Assembly: GCA_905221605.1 (NCBI GenBank)
Contig: CAJNDS010000136.1
Span: 962,001-1,026,000 of the forward strand
DNA from: Symbiodinium natans
Taxonomy: Eukaryota > Sar > Dinophyceae > Suessiales > Symbiodiniaceae
Length of the DNA: 64,000 nucleotides
Direction of reading: 5' to 3'
The position numbers and the translations under genes were made by a program. Below, in pieces: positions 11,248 through 20,693 of this stretch (positions within the stretch are counted from its first letter, which is position 1; each line of letters starts with the position of its first letter). Below the pieces are notes generated by a model that was not told the DNA's origin, searched no databases, and saw only the letters and a program-made list of their open reading frames with translations.

Positions 11248-11481
11248 TCACAAAGCAATGTTTGACCCCTGAGTGGAGTCCGGTAAGGGATATAAACTAG
11301 AGGGACTCAAAAGTTTTGCCAGAATTCGTGCGCCGTCTGAGACTGCTCTGGCCTTCCAGCTTTTTGGCCGCTCAGCGGTAAGATGCGTTGAATAGAGCCA
11401 TTCAGTTTGCCTTGAGGAAGCGAGGGGCATGGCTTGCTGTCCTAGCGCCGCGGCTGCCTTGTGTGCGGCCTTGTTTTGCAA
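11248..11481 (-). CDS. open frame, unknown
   Basis: Seventy-seven codons on the minus strand in a repeat-free stretch, Ala/Lys-rich with a mixed composition (QTEWLYSTHLTAERPKSWKA). No motif and no supporting splice sites; low confidence. Confidence 0.22.
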   Translation of the reverse strand: MQNKAAHKAAAALGQQAMPLASSRQTEWLYSTHLTAERPKSWKARAVSDGARILAKLLSPSSLYPLPDSTQGSNIAL

Positions 11482-11483
11482 GG

Positions 11484-11550
11484 TGCTAACAGTCCTTAAT
11501 CGATAATCCCTACCGAGGACTGTACGTTAGTATAAGCGGGAGCATCCCAA
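11484..11550. mobile_element. MITE-like element, family B, left-truncated
   Basis: CTAACAGTCCTTAATCGATAATCCC facing GGACTGTACGTTAGTATAAG and a terminus AGCATCCCAA. The left terminal GGGATGTTCCCC part is missing. Confidence 0.6.
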
Positions 11551-11750
11551 GTTATGGGGTTGGTTAAGGGTAAGTTTACAGGGATACAGGATGGGGCACG
11601 ACCTTCGACAGACTGCCTGCAATTGTCTGGGAAGAAGTCCTTACTATCGAAGTCGAATAATTACTCATGGTATTCCCTCATGGCCCCTTTATATGTATAC
11701 TATACTTACCCCCAAAACCCTATTCTACTTATTCAGGCCCCCTATATTAG

Positions 11751-11781
11751 GTGATCTTCGGTGTGGCTGCTGGAACATGCA
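11751..11781. repeat. left copy of array-flanking direct repeat
   Basis: A 31-bp segment (starts GTGATCTTCGGTGTGGC) matching 11,882-11,912 at 29 of 31 positions. The two copies bracket the CCCTAAA array between them. Confidence 0.9.
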
Positions 11782-11783
11782 TA

Positions 11784-11881
11784 CTAAACCCTAAACCCTA
11801 AACCCTAAACCCTAAACCCTAAACCCTAAACCCTAAACCCTAAACCCTAAACCCTAAACCCTAAACCCTAAACCCTAAACC
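11784..11881. repeat. CCCTAAA array flanked by direct repeats
   Basis: About 14 near-perfect heptamers, lying exactly between the two copies of a 31-bp direct repeat. Confidence 0.95.
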
Positions 11882-11884
11882 GTG

Positions 11885-12010
11885 ATGTTCGGCGTGGCTG
11901 CTGGAACATGCAAGCTTCAAAGGTTGATGGCCGGACCACAGCGAGGAGATCCTGCTGTGGCCTGTGGCGCGTTCGGGAGGGCACTTTTAACACGGCGCTC
12001 TGGGTTTTAA
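11885..12010 (+). CDS. exon-like island with ATG and stop, unknown
   Basis: ATG to TAA, 41 residues (MFGVAAGTCKLQRLMAGP and onward), between a CCCTAAA array on the left and TTTAGGG on the right. Its first 28 bp are also present to the left of the CCCTAAA array, so array insertion appears to have duplicated the start of the coding segment. No family recognised. Confidence 0.4.
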   Translation: MFGVAAGTCKLQRLMAGPQRGDPAVACGAFGRALLTRRSGF

Positions 12011-12059
12011 GGGTTTAGGGTTTAGGGTTTAGGGTTTAGGGTTTAGGGTTTAGGGTTTG
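12008..12059. repeat. TTTAGGG array
   Basis: About seven heptamers. Confidence 0.9.
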
Positions 12060-12072
12060 AAAGGAGTCCTCT

Positions 12073-12285
12073 TTGGCAGAGAGAACGCTTGTTAAAAGTC
12101 TTCCGAAGTGGCGCCACGGCATGTTTGCTGGTAAATGGATTAGCCTTATTTGTGGGCAAAGCCCACAGACTCAGAAATTGACCAAGCACCTCCTCACACA
12201 AAGATTCCTTCTGTTGAGCAATGACAAGAGCACCACAGAAGTTCCGAGAACCCTACACATCTCAGCACCAGCCGGTCAGGCCTAG
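12073..12285 (+). CDS. open frame, unknown
   Basis: Seventy codons to TAG (contains WRHGMFAGKWISLICGQSPQ) in unique sequence after a TTTAGGG array. No motif recognised. Confidence 0.25.
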   Translation: MAERTLVKSLPKWRHGMFAGKWISLICGQSPQTQKLTKHLLTQRFLLLSNDKSTTEVPRTLHISAPAGQA

Positions 12286-13437
12286 GCCTCCTCGACCCCA
12301 GGCCCAAAGTAATTTCTAGGGTCCTTAAGGGAGGGGGGGTTCAGGGTTTAGGGTTTAGGGTTTGCGGTAAGGAACCTTCCGCAGCCTTAGGGAACACGAG
12401 GGGAAGCATTAGGGAATCGGGGTTTACATACCCCCCCTTGACATGAACCCCCCTCCCTGAAGGAGGGGGGGATGGGTTAAGCAAATAGCAGTTTAGCAGC
12501 TCAAGGAAAACGATCCAGAAGCACAAGCAACACAATTGTCCGGGAAGAATGGCGTCCGCGAAACGCCCAAAAATGTCGTCCGCAGAGGGTTCTTCAAATG
12601 ATTATTGTTGTGGGGTTTGCATCGTCGGCGGAGATGTAAATCTTTCGGGGTGCGGGGTGGACGCACCCAGGGAAAAGTCTATGTACAATGCCCTTCCCCT
12701 ATTAGCCTATGACACTCCAATAGCCCCATCACAATAACAAGGGGATGAAACCCCGAGAGCTGGCTAAATAGACTGGAGGGTGACGGTGACTTCATTCATA
12801 AATATATGTTTAATATTATAGATATATATATATATTTCTATGTATATATATATACATACATATACATATATTATATGTATACACACAACGTTCAGGTGCT
12901 CGGTCCGTTGACTGACAGGTGCTTTCGTAGCCTTCCTGAGCCTTCCTTCCTTTATCCTAGAAGCAGCCGGGTGCTCGGGGCTTGTGCCTCTGCGAGTCAT
13001 GCAGTAGGGGATGATGGGTTCATTCAGCAATTTGAGAGTCCATACATGTACATATGTGTTTGCCCAGCATCCTCAGCAGTGCCTTTCCACCCAGTTTGAT
13101 TGATGGGCCTGCAGTTACAGTTCTAGACCCTCTAAGGCAAATCCTTGGATTGGAGGGTGCACTCTTTGCGTAATGGCTTCGTGCAATTCGGCTCGCGGCT
13201 TTTTAAGCATTGGGGTTCTGCGTCTCGCATGATTGGGGAATTCAAGATGCTACAAGGAAGTGAACCCTAGAAACCCCCCAAACCTAAACTTAAACCTTGA
13301 AACCCGAACCTATCCCGACACCTGTGAAAAATGGCCCGGATGGGTGGGTACCAGGCAATCGTGCAACAGTAAGGAGTCAGAAAAAGACCGAGGTCTGAGG
13401 CGGCCTCAGACTTTCTTTTCGGGTTTATGGGGTTTAT

Positions 13438-13515
13438 AGGGTTCCTAACCCTAAACCCTCAACCCTCAACCCTCAACCCTAAATTACTAAACCCTAAACC
13501 CTAAACCCTAAACCC
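13438..13515. repeat. CCCTAAA/CCCTCAA array
   Basis: About ten units; the CCCTCAA variant is repeated three times. Confidence 0.85.
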
Positions 13516-13629
13516 ACCGCATCTCTGGCCCGAGCACTGCTGCTTCATTTAGAAGGTTGGTTGGGAGTCAGCGCTTGGGGCGCTGACCACGCGTGTCCTC
13601 CTGTAAATGTTTGAGCCGCCCCTGGCAGC

Positions 13630-13671
13630 AGGGTTTAGGGTTTAGGGTTTAGGGGGTTTAGGGTTTAGGGA
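13630..13671. repeat. TTTAGGG array
   Basis: Five to six units with one GGGGTTTAGGG. Confidence 0.85.
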
Positions 13672-13785
13672 GGCAAGGAGGTTACTGGTCATCTGCTGTG
13701 AACCTACTCATCAATAGAGGCGCCGTGCGCTCTATGGTGATTTAGACGATGATTTAGCCTGTGTTGTCTAATATTTGTTGTTGAA

Positions 13786-13928
13786 CGTGCGTGCTGTTGG
13801 TTGTTCTCTTGTTTTTGTTGTGTTGTGTTTTGTGTTGGTTTGTTTTGTGTGTTTGTTTGCTTCGTTTGTTTGTTTGTTTGGTTGGTTGCTTGTTTGTTTG
13901 TTTGTTTGTTTGTTTGTTTGTTTGTTTG
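13786..13928. repeat. GTTT-rich microsatellite, retrotransposon target
   Basis: T/G-rich sequence resolving into perfect GTTT tetramers from about 13,864 to 13,928. It resumes as GTTTGTTTGTTTGTG right after the 3' LTR, showing that the retrotransposon split it. Confidence 0.95.
13924..13928. repeat. target site duplication, left
   Basis: GTTTG, matching 22,064-22,068. Five base pairs is the usual size for copia elements; since the target is a GTTT repeat the exact register is uncertain. Confidence 0.8.
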
Positions 13929-14122
13929 TGTGAAATTATAATCACACTTTTCCTCCCCAGATGAGCCCTACTCATGATCTGCCACTTTGGTGGCTCAAGC
14001 ACAACTTTGCCCAGAGAGAAAAGGCCGAGGCATCATAGGAACTTTGAGTGTTGAGGTTGGCTGAGGTTGCACGATCACTTTAGGGTTGTTTGTGTAGACT
14101 TTGGCTACCTCGCAATTTCGCA
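13929..14122 (+). repeat. 5' LTR
   Basis: 194 bp, identical to 21,870-22,063. Starts TGTGA-AATTATAA-TCACA, a small palindrome, and ends TTTCGCA. It contains six ACTTT motifs, a pyrimidine-rich CACTTTTCCTCCCCAG followed at once by ATG (13,945-13,963), and GCCACTTTGGTGGCTCAAG, whose end GGCTCAAG equals the end of the dinoflagellate spliced leader. No TATA box is obvious. Confidence 0.97.
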
Positions 14123-14134
14123 TGGTAGCGGAGC
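14123..14134 (+). promoter_or_regulatory. primer binding site, initiator Met tRNA type
   Basis: TGGTAGCGGAGC follows the 5' LTR with no gap. It resembles the TGGTATCAGAGC and TGGTAGCAGAG sites complementary to the 3' end of eukaryotic initiator Met tRNAs that prime many copia elements. Confidence 0.8.
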
Positions 14135-14158
14135 TGAAAGCTCTAGGACTTTGGTAGA

Positions 14159-17100
14159 ATGGCAGCTTTAGGAGAAGATGGTGACTTTGCAGGAAAGCTT
14201 AGGCTTCCTCTCCCAGACAACTTTTCCGGTCAGCCTGCAGACTGGGAAGAATGGTCATGGAACTTTAAAGCGTACATTTCGATGTTCGAAGCAGGCGCAG
14301 TGACTTTGCTCGACAATGCCGAAGCTTTGACAACCGAGTTCACAGATGCACACCTTGAAGTAACTTTGGACACAGGTGATGTGGATGTTGATGCAACGCG
14401 TAGTCGTGTACTTTTCAGTCGCAAGTTGCACTATCTACTTTCCCAGCTTGTGAAGGATTCGGCGAAACTTGTCGTTCGTCAGAACGTCGGGTCGAATGGC
14501 TTTGAGACCTGGAGAAGACTTTTCAACAAGTTTGCCTTGCCTGATGCAACCAGGTCGACAGCTTTGCTCACGCAACTTTTGGATTTCAGGTTTGGTCCAA
14601 ACACGTTTGAGCAGGACTTTAACGTTTGGGAAACAATCAAGGTGAAGTACGAGAAACAGGCAGGTCAAGCTTTGCCAGATGGTGTTTTGGTAGCTACTTT
14701 GCTGAACAAGACAACAGGAGCTTTGCAGCAGCATCTTCGCTTGAACGCCAAAACTTTGCAAACGTATGAGCAGGTTCGCGAGGTCATCTTGGAGTACTAC
14801 AGGTCTAGACTTTTGGTGAATCCGTTAGCGCAGACCTCTGCCTCGACCACTTTCGCAGGAGGCGGACAAGCGCCCATGGACATTGGGTATCTAGGAAAGG
14901 GCAAAGGAAAGAAAGGAAAAGGAAAAGGAAAGGGCAAAGGAAAGAAAGGAAAAGGAAAGGACTTTGGTCCCATGAAAGGCAAAGGAAAAGGCAAGAAAGG
15001 CCCCCACTGGAACTTTTTCGGAAGTTTGAAAGGAAAGAGCAAAGGCAAAGGAAAGAACTTTGGTTCGTCGTCGGGTGCTTCGGCATCGTCGAGTGCCTTG
15101 TGCTGGACATGTGGTAAGTCAGGTCACTTTGCTAGCAAGTGTCCGCTGAACAGAGTGAATGCTGTTGAGGGAGAAGAGAGTGAACTTTACGGTCTCCAGG
15201 AAGAAGAGTCTTACTTTGGTGAGGCCCCTTGGGACGACTGGTCTGAGTGGACAGTCGGAGCACTTTTCGATGAGAGTTGGGAGTCATGGGATGACTCACT
15301 TTGGGATTCCTCGTGGGATTCCTGGGACTGGTATTCGTATCAGGACTTTGCAGGTTGGAATGAGTGGTGGCCTGAAGCCACCTCCTCAAAGGAGACTTTG
15401 TCACCGCAACAGCCTCAGAAGCCTAAGGAAGAGTCAACTTTGCAGCATGGAGCTCAGCAGGCTCCAGTTTCAGCTGTCACTGTGACAGCCCCTCCAGGAC
15501 TTTCCAAGGCAGCGCCCAAACCTAAGGCCAAGAGCTCACTTTCCCCGAGCTCTTTCTTGATGTCGGCACTCGTGCTTGGCAACTTTGGTGTTGGTCAGTC
15601 GTTTGGTTTTGAAGGCATGTTGACTGGTGATGTTGACTTTTCGTATGGCGAGAAGCGTGCGACCTTTTCGTCGGTTGGCATGGCGCCGTTGGAAACCTTT
15701 TCGCTGAATCGAAACGACTCGGTGCCTCAGAAACTTTTCAGTGTGTACGATCTTGGAGTGTCGAACCTGAACACGACATTCCGGGATCATGCTTTGGAGG
15801 AACATTTGGTTGCAGCCACCTTTGACGAGAATGAGCCCTGGATACTTTTTGATTCAGGAGCAGCGACCCATTGCTGTCCTCAGGACTTTGCTTCGGAGTG
15901 GCCGCTTTTGCCACTTTCAGGGAAGCCACCGCCTTTGAGATCCATTTCGGGTCAACCCTTGACGGTTTACGGTAGAAGGCTTGTGAAGCTTGACTTTGAC
16001 GGTCAGCCTTGCTTTCTTCACTTTTACGTATGCAACGTACCGTACTGTGTGGTTTCGGTTGGAAGACTTTTGAGACAAGGCTTTCAAGTGACGATGACAA
16101 GAGAGTCTCAGGTACTTTCAACCCCTGATGGAAACCAAGTTCCAATAGTCAGACAAGGGTCACTTTTGTTCCTTCGGCCTACTTTGGGAGCTTTCAACAA
16201 GGATGAGTTTGTTGAAGTTTGCAACCTTCTTCACGACTCCAATGAACAAGGTACTTTGATTGCTCCAACCCAGTTTAACCCCGTTTACTACAATGCTGAT
16301 CGTTGGGAACTTTCGGGTAACACCCTCACAAGAATCCACAAAAGATCTAGAGCGACTTTCTTTTCTCCTGAAGGGACGAAAGATAGGCCAGTCGAGCTCG
16401 AGTCCTTAGCTGATGAGCGTGTCACTTACCTTACGTACGAAGATGGCAGAAAAGAAACTTTGCACGATAACTGGCGAACGTCTAAGGATCCCAAAGGGAA
16501 GTCTTCTGGACGCTTTGTTGGTCGTACTGTCTTTAAACTTTCCTCCAAATCCACGGGTCGTAGACTCGCTGGCAAGCAGTCAACTTTTCCCCAACCTGTT
16601 CCAAAAGCCCTCGCACAACCGCAAGACACTTTAGCAGAAAAGCCTAAACCACCAAAGGACCATTCCGCAGAGGACACTTTCCGTCTGCGTTTGGCGCAGG
16701 CCGCTTCGGGCACTTTGCCTGACTTCCAGAAGGCCCTGGTGGAACAGCTTTCGGAGAAGGACCCTGCAACTGGAGAAGCCTTCACGCACGACCGTTGGCT
16801 GAACTTTCAGTTGTTTTGGGTTCGTGTTCACTACGTGTCTCGGAACACCTTGTATGTGCCAGAAGACCCGCACTTTGAAGAAGAGTTGGGCAATGCGCGC
16901 ATGACTTTGATCATGCGTCCTGATGCAGAGCCAACGTGGCACTTTGACTTGTGGCGCAAATACGGCACGCAGGAAGTGACGCAAGACTTTGTTGGCGCTA
17001 CTTGTTTTGAGAAGTTGCCACTTGAAGCCTTTGAAGCAGAGCCAGCTCAGCCAGAGTACTTGGCTCAGAGGCCGAAGGGCTTGAAGCAGCCCGGCGAGCC

Positions 17101-20100
17101 AACTTTAACAGAAAGGCTGGAGCATGAGCTCACTCACTTGCCGTTCAAGCCGTGGTGTGAAATTTGTTTGAAAGCTAAGAGCAGGCAGGCTCACAGTAAG
17201 AAACTTTCGTTGAGACAGCCCGTCCTGCAGATGGACTTTAGCTTTCTTTCAGATAAGCCTGGTGAGGAACAGGTCACCATACTTAACGTTGTCGATGTTC
17301 TCTCGAACATGGCACTTTCAGTGGTGATTCCCACAAAGGCTCGCACACCGTACTCCCATGCAGAGTTGAGACGCTTTGTTCTAGAAACCGGACGTACTTT
17401 CGGAATCTTGCAATGCGACCCAGAGCCAGCGTTGAAAGCCATCGCGGAAGCTGTAACAGGCGAAGTCGGTGGACTTTCCTTGCGGAGTACCCCGACAGGC
17501 TGGAAGCAAGCTCAGGGTTCCGTTGGAAACATGCAAGCAACTTTGTATGGACAGATCAAGGCTTTGCGGCTTGAGCTTTTGCAGCGTTACCAAGTTGATC
17601 TGTCGGTTCACTCAGCGCTTTTCACTTGGCTTGTGCGCCACGCGCAGTGGCTTGTCAACCGTTACCTTTGCAACGCTGCTGGCACTACTGCTTTTGAGAG
17701 ACGCTGGGGAAAGCGGTACAACGGCTTCATATGCCGCTTTGGAGAGACCGTACTTTTCCGAAAACAGCGTGTCAACAAAGGCAAGCCGGCTTTTGAGCGT
17801 GGCGTTTGGCTTGGAAAAGACACAGAGTCGGAGCAACACTTTGTCGCTGACTCTCGCGGGGTTTACAAGACGCGTTCCTTGAAACGCCTCCCCCCCACCC
17901 AGCAGTCAGACGTGGCACTTTTGCAGTCGGTTACCGCGCGTCCTTGGGACCCGACCGGTGCAAAGGTGGAAACGGACTCCTTCATCTTTCCGATGCAGCA
18001 GTCCGAGGAGGCGACAAACCTAGCTTTGCCACCGTCTGGGCAACTTTCTGGTCCTCCTGAAAAAGGCAATGACGTGCCAAACTATGAACTTTCAGACCCA
18101 GAGTTGGAAGAAGCTTTGGGCTTAGATGGCACAGAGCCTGTTCCGGCTCGTGACGATCTTTCGGACCTTCCGGAAGATTACTTTTCTGATGTAGAGCAAG
18201 AACCGCCCTTGCCTCCGCCTGAGTTTGAGCCTCCACGCTTGACTTTGGATGAGCAAACTGCAAATGCAGCGCAAGCAAGGTCGAGTACAGACGCAGCTTT
18301 GCCTCAGCCCCCTGGTTCGAGGCCGCGACTTTCTGACGAGTCGCCCGCGTCACCGACCAAGCGTAGCACAGAGACTTTTGACGTTGGAACGACTAAGGTG
18401 CAGAGGATCAACGCGGTGACTTTCTACAGCGGTAGGAAGCGCATACCCAAGCCACTTTGTTACCTTCGTGTTGCTGCAGTCACAACCAAGAACGACCTTG
18501 AAGTTCCTGTAGCAATAAACCAGGATGAAAAAGAACTTTTGCTGATGAAGACCCTGGAAAACCCGTACTTGTGGTATGAAACCGAGTTTCCGCTCGTTGA
18601 AGAAGTAGAAGGGATGAAAAAGGAGATGAAGTCTATGACGACTTTCGATGTTTTCGAAGAAGTTCACTACAAGGACATTCCCCAAGCACTTTTAGACAAG
18701 GTCATTTCGACGCGGTGGGTTAAGGTCCGCAAGTCCGACGGCACTGTGCGCTGTCGACTTGTAGTTCGAGGCTACACGCAAGAAGTCAATGACAAGGATG
18801 AGACTTTCGCCTCGACGCCTTCGCTCACCACCTTGAAGCTTTTGCTTACTTTGGCTGTAGCCAGAGGATGGCACATAGCAGTGGGTGACATTTCCACAGC
18901 TTTCTTGCACGCTGCTGTGGATGATGACTTTTACGTCATACCCCCGCTCGAGTTTTACCCAGATGGCTGCACGCTTTGGAAGTTGAAGAAGGCGCTTTAT
19001 GGTCTTAAGCACTCTCCAAAGCTTTGGCAAGAGCACTTTGCGTCAGTCATGAAGAAGAATGGCTTTCGCAGGGTCAAGTCAGACCCAAACCTTTATGTGC
19101 ATGAGACCAAGCAACTTTACGTGCTTGCTTATGTTGACGACCTCATGTTCTTTGGTTCAAAGCCAGATGTCGAACTTTCGGTTGCGGATTTGCAGAAAGA
19201 CCTGTTGTTGAAGATGACAGGCACTTTGGACGAAGGTCAATCGGTGACTTTCCTTGGCCGTGAGCTTCAAAGAACGAACGACGCCATACTTGTTGGCATG
19301 AACCCTGCGTACATTGATCGTATGCTTGAGACGGCGGGACTTTCAGGTTGTAAGCCAGTCCTTGCTCCGGGCACAGACACTTTGCGAAAGCAGTTGAATG
19401 TTGAGCCTCTGGACGCGGAAGCGCACAAGCGCTACCGGCGCATCGTAGGCCAACTTTTGTGGCTTTCGAGTGTACGCCCAGACATCATGTATGCAGTAAA
19501 GGAGCTCAGTCGAGGACTTTCAGCCCCGACCTCAGAGCATGAAGCCAAGGCCAAGCACCTTTTGAAATACCTTGCTGGTACGAAGAACTTCTCGCAACGT
19601 CTCCAACCTACCCTACAACTTTCCCCACAACACAAAGCCATAGACATCAACGTTTACGTGGATTCCGATTGGGCTGGCTGCGCAGACAGCCGTAGATCCA
19701 CTTCGGGTGTGTCACTTTTCATGTTGGGTGCGAACATTTTGTCGCACAGTAGGACGCAAGCCACGGTGGCACTTTCGAGTGGGGAAGCCGAGCTGTACGC
19801 AATAGGCTCAGGAACCGCTGATGCACTTTTCCTGAAGTCTCTGATCGAGGAGGCGAAACTTTTCCCGAAAGCAAACCTTTGTATCTGGACCGACTCCAAC
19901 GTTGGTAAAAGCATAGTTTCGCGCTTTGGGGCATCCCGTAAGACGAAGCACGTGGAGCTTCGCTTTCTTTACGTTCAAGAACTTGTTGCCTCAGGTATGG
20001 TGCGTGTAAAGAAAGTGTTGGGAACTTTGAACCCAGCTGATATCTTGACGAAGTATGTTCCCAAAGAAACTTTGCACAGGCATCTGCCTACTTTTGGTTT

Positions 20101-20110
20101 TCCACTTTGA
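14159..20110 (+). CDS. copia gag-pol polyprotein, 1,983 aa
   Basis: Encodes the structural and enzymatic proteins for particle formation, reverse transcription and integration. Residues 1-235 resemble copia Gag (starts near FSGQPADWEEWSWNFKAYI). A Gly/Lys repeat at about 246-302 and a CCHC knuckle C-X2-C-X4-H-X4-C at 315-328 suggest nucleic-acid binding. An acidic Trp/Asp-rich linker spans about 352-405. The protease has DSGA at 565-568. The integrase has H989, H993, C1000, C1003, then D1026 and D1087; the position 35 residues later (1,123), expected to be Glu, is Gly. The RT has D1577 (DISTAFLHA) and YVDD at 1,658-1,661. RNase H has D1835, E1876 and D1912 (VDSDWAG, SSGEAELYA, TDSN) and ends with ADILTKYV. 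At 1,983 residues it is longer than typical copia polyproteins (about 1,300-1,500), the excess lying in the linkers. No frameshift separates gag from pol. ATG at 14,159 is the first in-frame start, 36 nt after the LTR. Confidence 0.95.
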   Translation: MAALGEDGDFAGKLRLPLPDNFSGQPADWEEWSWNFKAYISMFEAGAVTLLDNAEALTTEFTDAHLEVTLDTGDVDVDATRSRVLFSRKLHYLLSQLVKDSAKLVVRQNVGSNGFETWRRLFNKFALPDATRSTALLTQLLDFRFGPNTFEQDFNVWETIKVKYEKQAGQALPDGVLVATLLNKTTGALQQHLRLNAKTLQTYEQVREVILEYYRSRLLVNPLAQTSASTTFAGGGQAPMDIGYLGKGKGKKGKGKGKGKGKKGKGKDFGPMKGKGKGKKGPHWNFFGSLKGKSKGKGKNFGSSSGASASSSALCWTCGKSGHFASKCPLNRVNAVEGEESELYGLQEEESYFGEAPWDDWSEWTVGALFDESWESWDDSLWDSSWDSWDWYSYQDFAGWNEWWPEATSSKETLSPQQPQKPKEESTLQHGAQQAPVSAVTVTAPPGLSKAAPKPKAKSSLSPSSFLMSALVLGNFGVGQSFGFEGMLTGDVDFSYGEKRATFSSVGMAPLETFSLNRNDSVPQKLFSVYDLGVSNLNTTFRDHALEEHLVAATFDENEPWILFDSGAATHCCPQDFASEWPLLPLSGKPPPLRSISGQPLTVYGRRLVKLDFDGQPCFLHFYVCNVPYCVVSVGRLLRQGFQVTMTRESQVLSTPDGNQVPIVRQGSLLFLRPTLGAFNKDEFVEVCNLLHDSNEQGTLIAPTQFNPVYYNADRWELSGNTLTRIHKRSRATFFSPEGTKDRPVELESLADERVTYLTYEDGRKETLHDNWRTSKDPKGKSSGRFVGRTVFKLSSKSTGRRLAGKQSTFPQPVPKALAQPQDTLAEKPKPPKDHSAEDTFRLRLAQAASGTLPDFQKALVEQLSEKDPATGEAFTHDRWLNFQLFWVRVHYVSRNTLYVPEDPHFEEELGNARMTLIMRPDAEPTWHFDLWRKYGTQEVTQDFVGATCFEKLPLEAFEAEPAQPEYLAQRPKGLKQPGEPTLTERLEHELTHLPFKPWCEICLKAKSRQAHSKKLSLRQPVLQMDFSFLSDKPGEEQVTILNVVDVLSNMALSVVIPTKARTPYSHAELRRFVLETGRTFGILQCDPEPALKAIAEAVTGEVGGLSLRSTPTGWKQAQGSVGNMQATLYGQIKALRLELLQRYQVDLSVHSALFTWLVRHAQWLVNRYLCNAAGTTAFERRWGKRYNGFICRFGETVLFRKQRVNKGKPAFERGVWLGKDTESEQHFVADSRGVYKTRSLKRLPPTQQSDVALLQSVTARPWDPTGAKVETDSFIFPMQQSEEATNLALPPSGQLSGPPEKGNDVPNYELSDPELEEALGLDGTEPVPARDDLSDLPEDYFSDVEQEPPLPPPEFEPPRLTLDEQTANAAQARSSTDAALPQPPGSRPRLSDESPASPTKRSTETFDVGTTKVQRINAVTFYSGRKRIPKPLCYLRVAAVTTKNDLEVPVAINQDEKELLLMKTLENPYLWYETEFPLVEEVEGMKKEMKSMTTFDVFEEVHYKDIPQALLDKVISTRWVKVRKSDGTVRCRLVVRGYTQEVNDKDETFASTPSLTTLKLLLTLAVARGWHIAVGDISTAFLHAAVDDDFYVIPPLEFYPDGCTLWKLKKALYGLKHSPKLWQEHFASVMKKNGFRRVKSDPNLYVHETKQLYVLAYVDDLMFFGSKPDVELSVADLQKDLLLKMTGTLDEGQSVTFLGRELQRTNDAILVGMNPAYIDRMLETAGLSGCKPVLAPGTDTLRKQLNVEPLDAEAHKRYRRIVGQLLWLSSVRPDIMYAVKELSRGLSAPTSEHEAKAKHLLKYLAGTKNFSQRLQPTLQLSPQHKAIDINVYVDSDWAGCADSRRSTSGVSLFMLGANILSHSRTQATVALSSGEAELYAIGSGTADALFLKSLIEEAKLFPKANLCIWTDSNVGKSIVSRFGASRKTKHVELRFLYVQELVASGMVRVKKVLGTLNPADILTKYVPKETLHRHLPTFGFPL

Positions 20111-20693
20111 GAAAGACAGAAAGAAGAGAGAGTGTGAGAGGAGAGAAACACGTACTTTTGCGGACATGTCACTCTTGGTGTGTGTGTACAGTCATGTCAC
20201 TTTTCATGTCTTTCATGTCACTTGTGCTGTCTTGTGCGGACATGTCACTTTTGCAGACATGTACTTTGCAGTGCTGTGCAGTGCAGACGTGTACTTTGCA
20301 GTCATGTTCAGTCATGTCACTTTCGAGCGCATCCGGCGCACTCGGCTCGCGTACGCGCGCGCAACCTTTTTCCGTTTTCCAGGCACGAAACCTTCGCCGC
20401 CACGCGCGAACGCGCGCACTTTCTCCACGCGAACTCGCGCTGTTCAGGCGCATTTTAACTTTAGTCTTTTAATGTACATAAATTCGACCCCAGCCAACTT
20501 TGACCTTGCGGGGTGTTCGGGGTTTCTTTGGCGTTTGTGGTTTACTTTGCCTCGCGCCCCTCTGGTGCTTCTCTCGAAACACTTTGATGCTCTTGTGCGC
20601 CCGCGCGCCATGGCACTTTAAAAGGTGTGAGACGTCCAGAGACAGTTCTCGCAACTTTGCACGCGGTGGAGCCGCGCAGCAGACTTTGAGGCG
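20111..20693 (+). other. region between gag-pol and second frame
   Basis: 583 nt without a convincing gene. From 20,164 to 20,325 it holds reiterated CATGTCACTTT and GTACTTTGCAG units, then a GC-rich stretch with CGCGCG clusters. About 14 ACTTT motifs occur here, as dense as in the coding parts. Confidence 0.7.

Noticed and set aside
13754-14002. Asn/Lys/Gln/Thr-rich frame on the minus strand
   Set aside because: Translation of the GTTT microsatellite and the LTR edge.
14230-19934. Numerous antisense and alternate-frame open frames inside gag-pol
   Set aside because: Shadows of the 1,983-codon frame; none has its own motif, and no reverse-strand gene is expected in a copia element.
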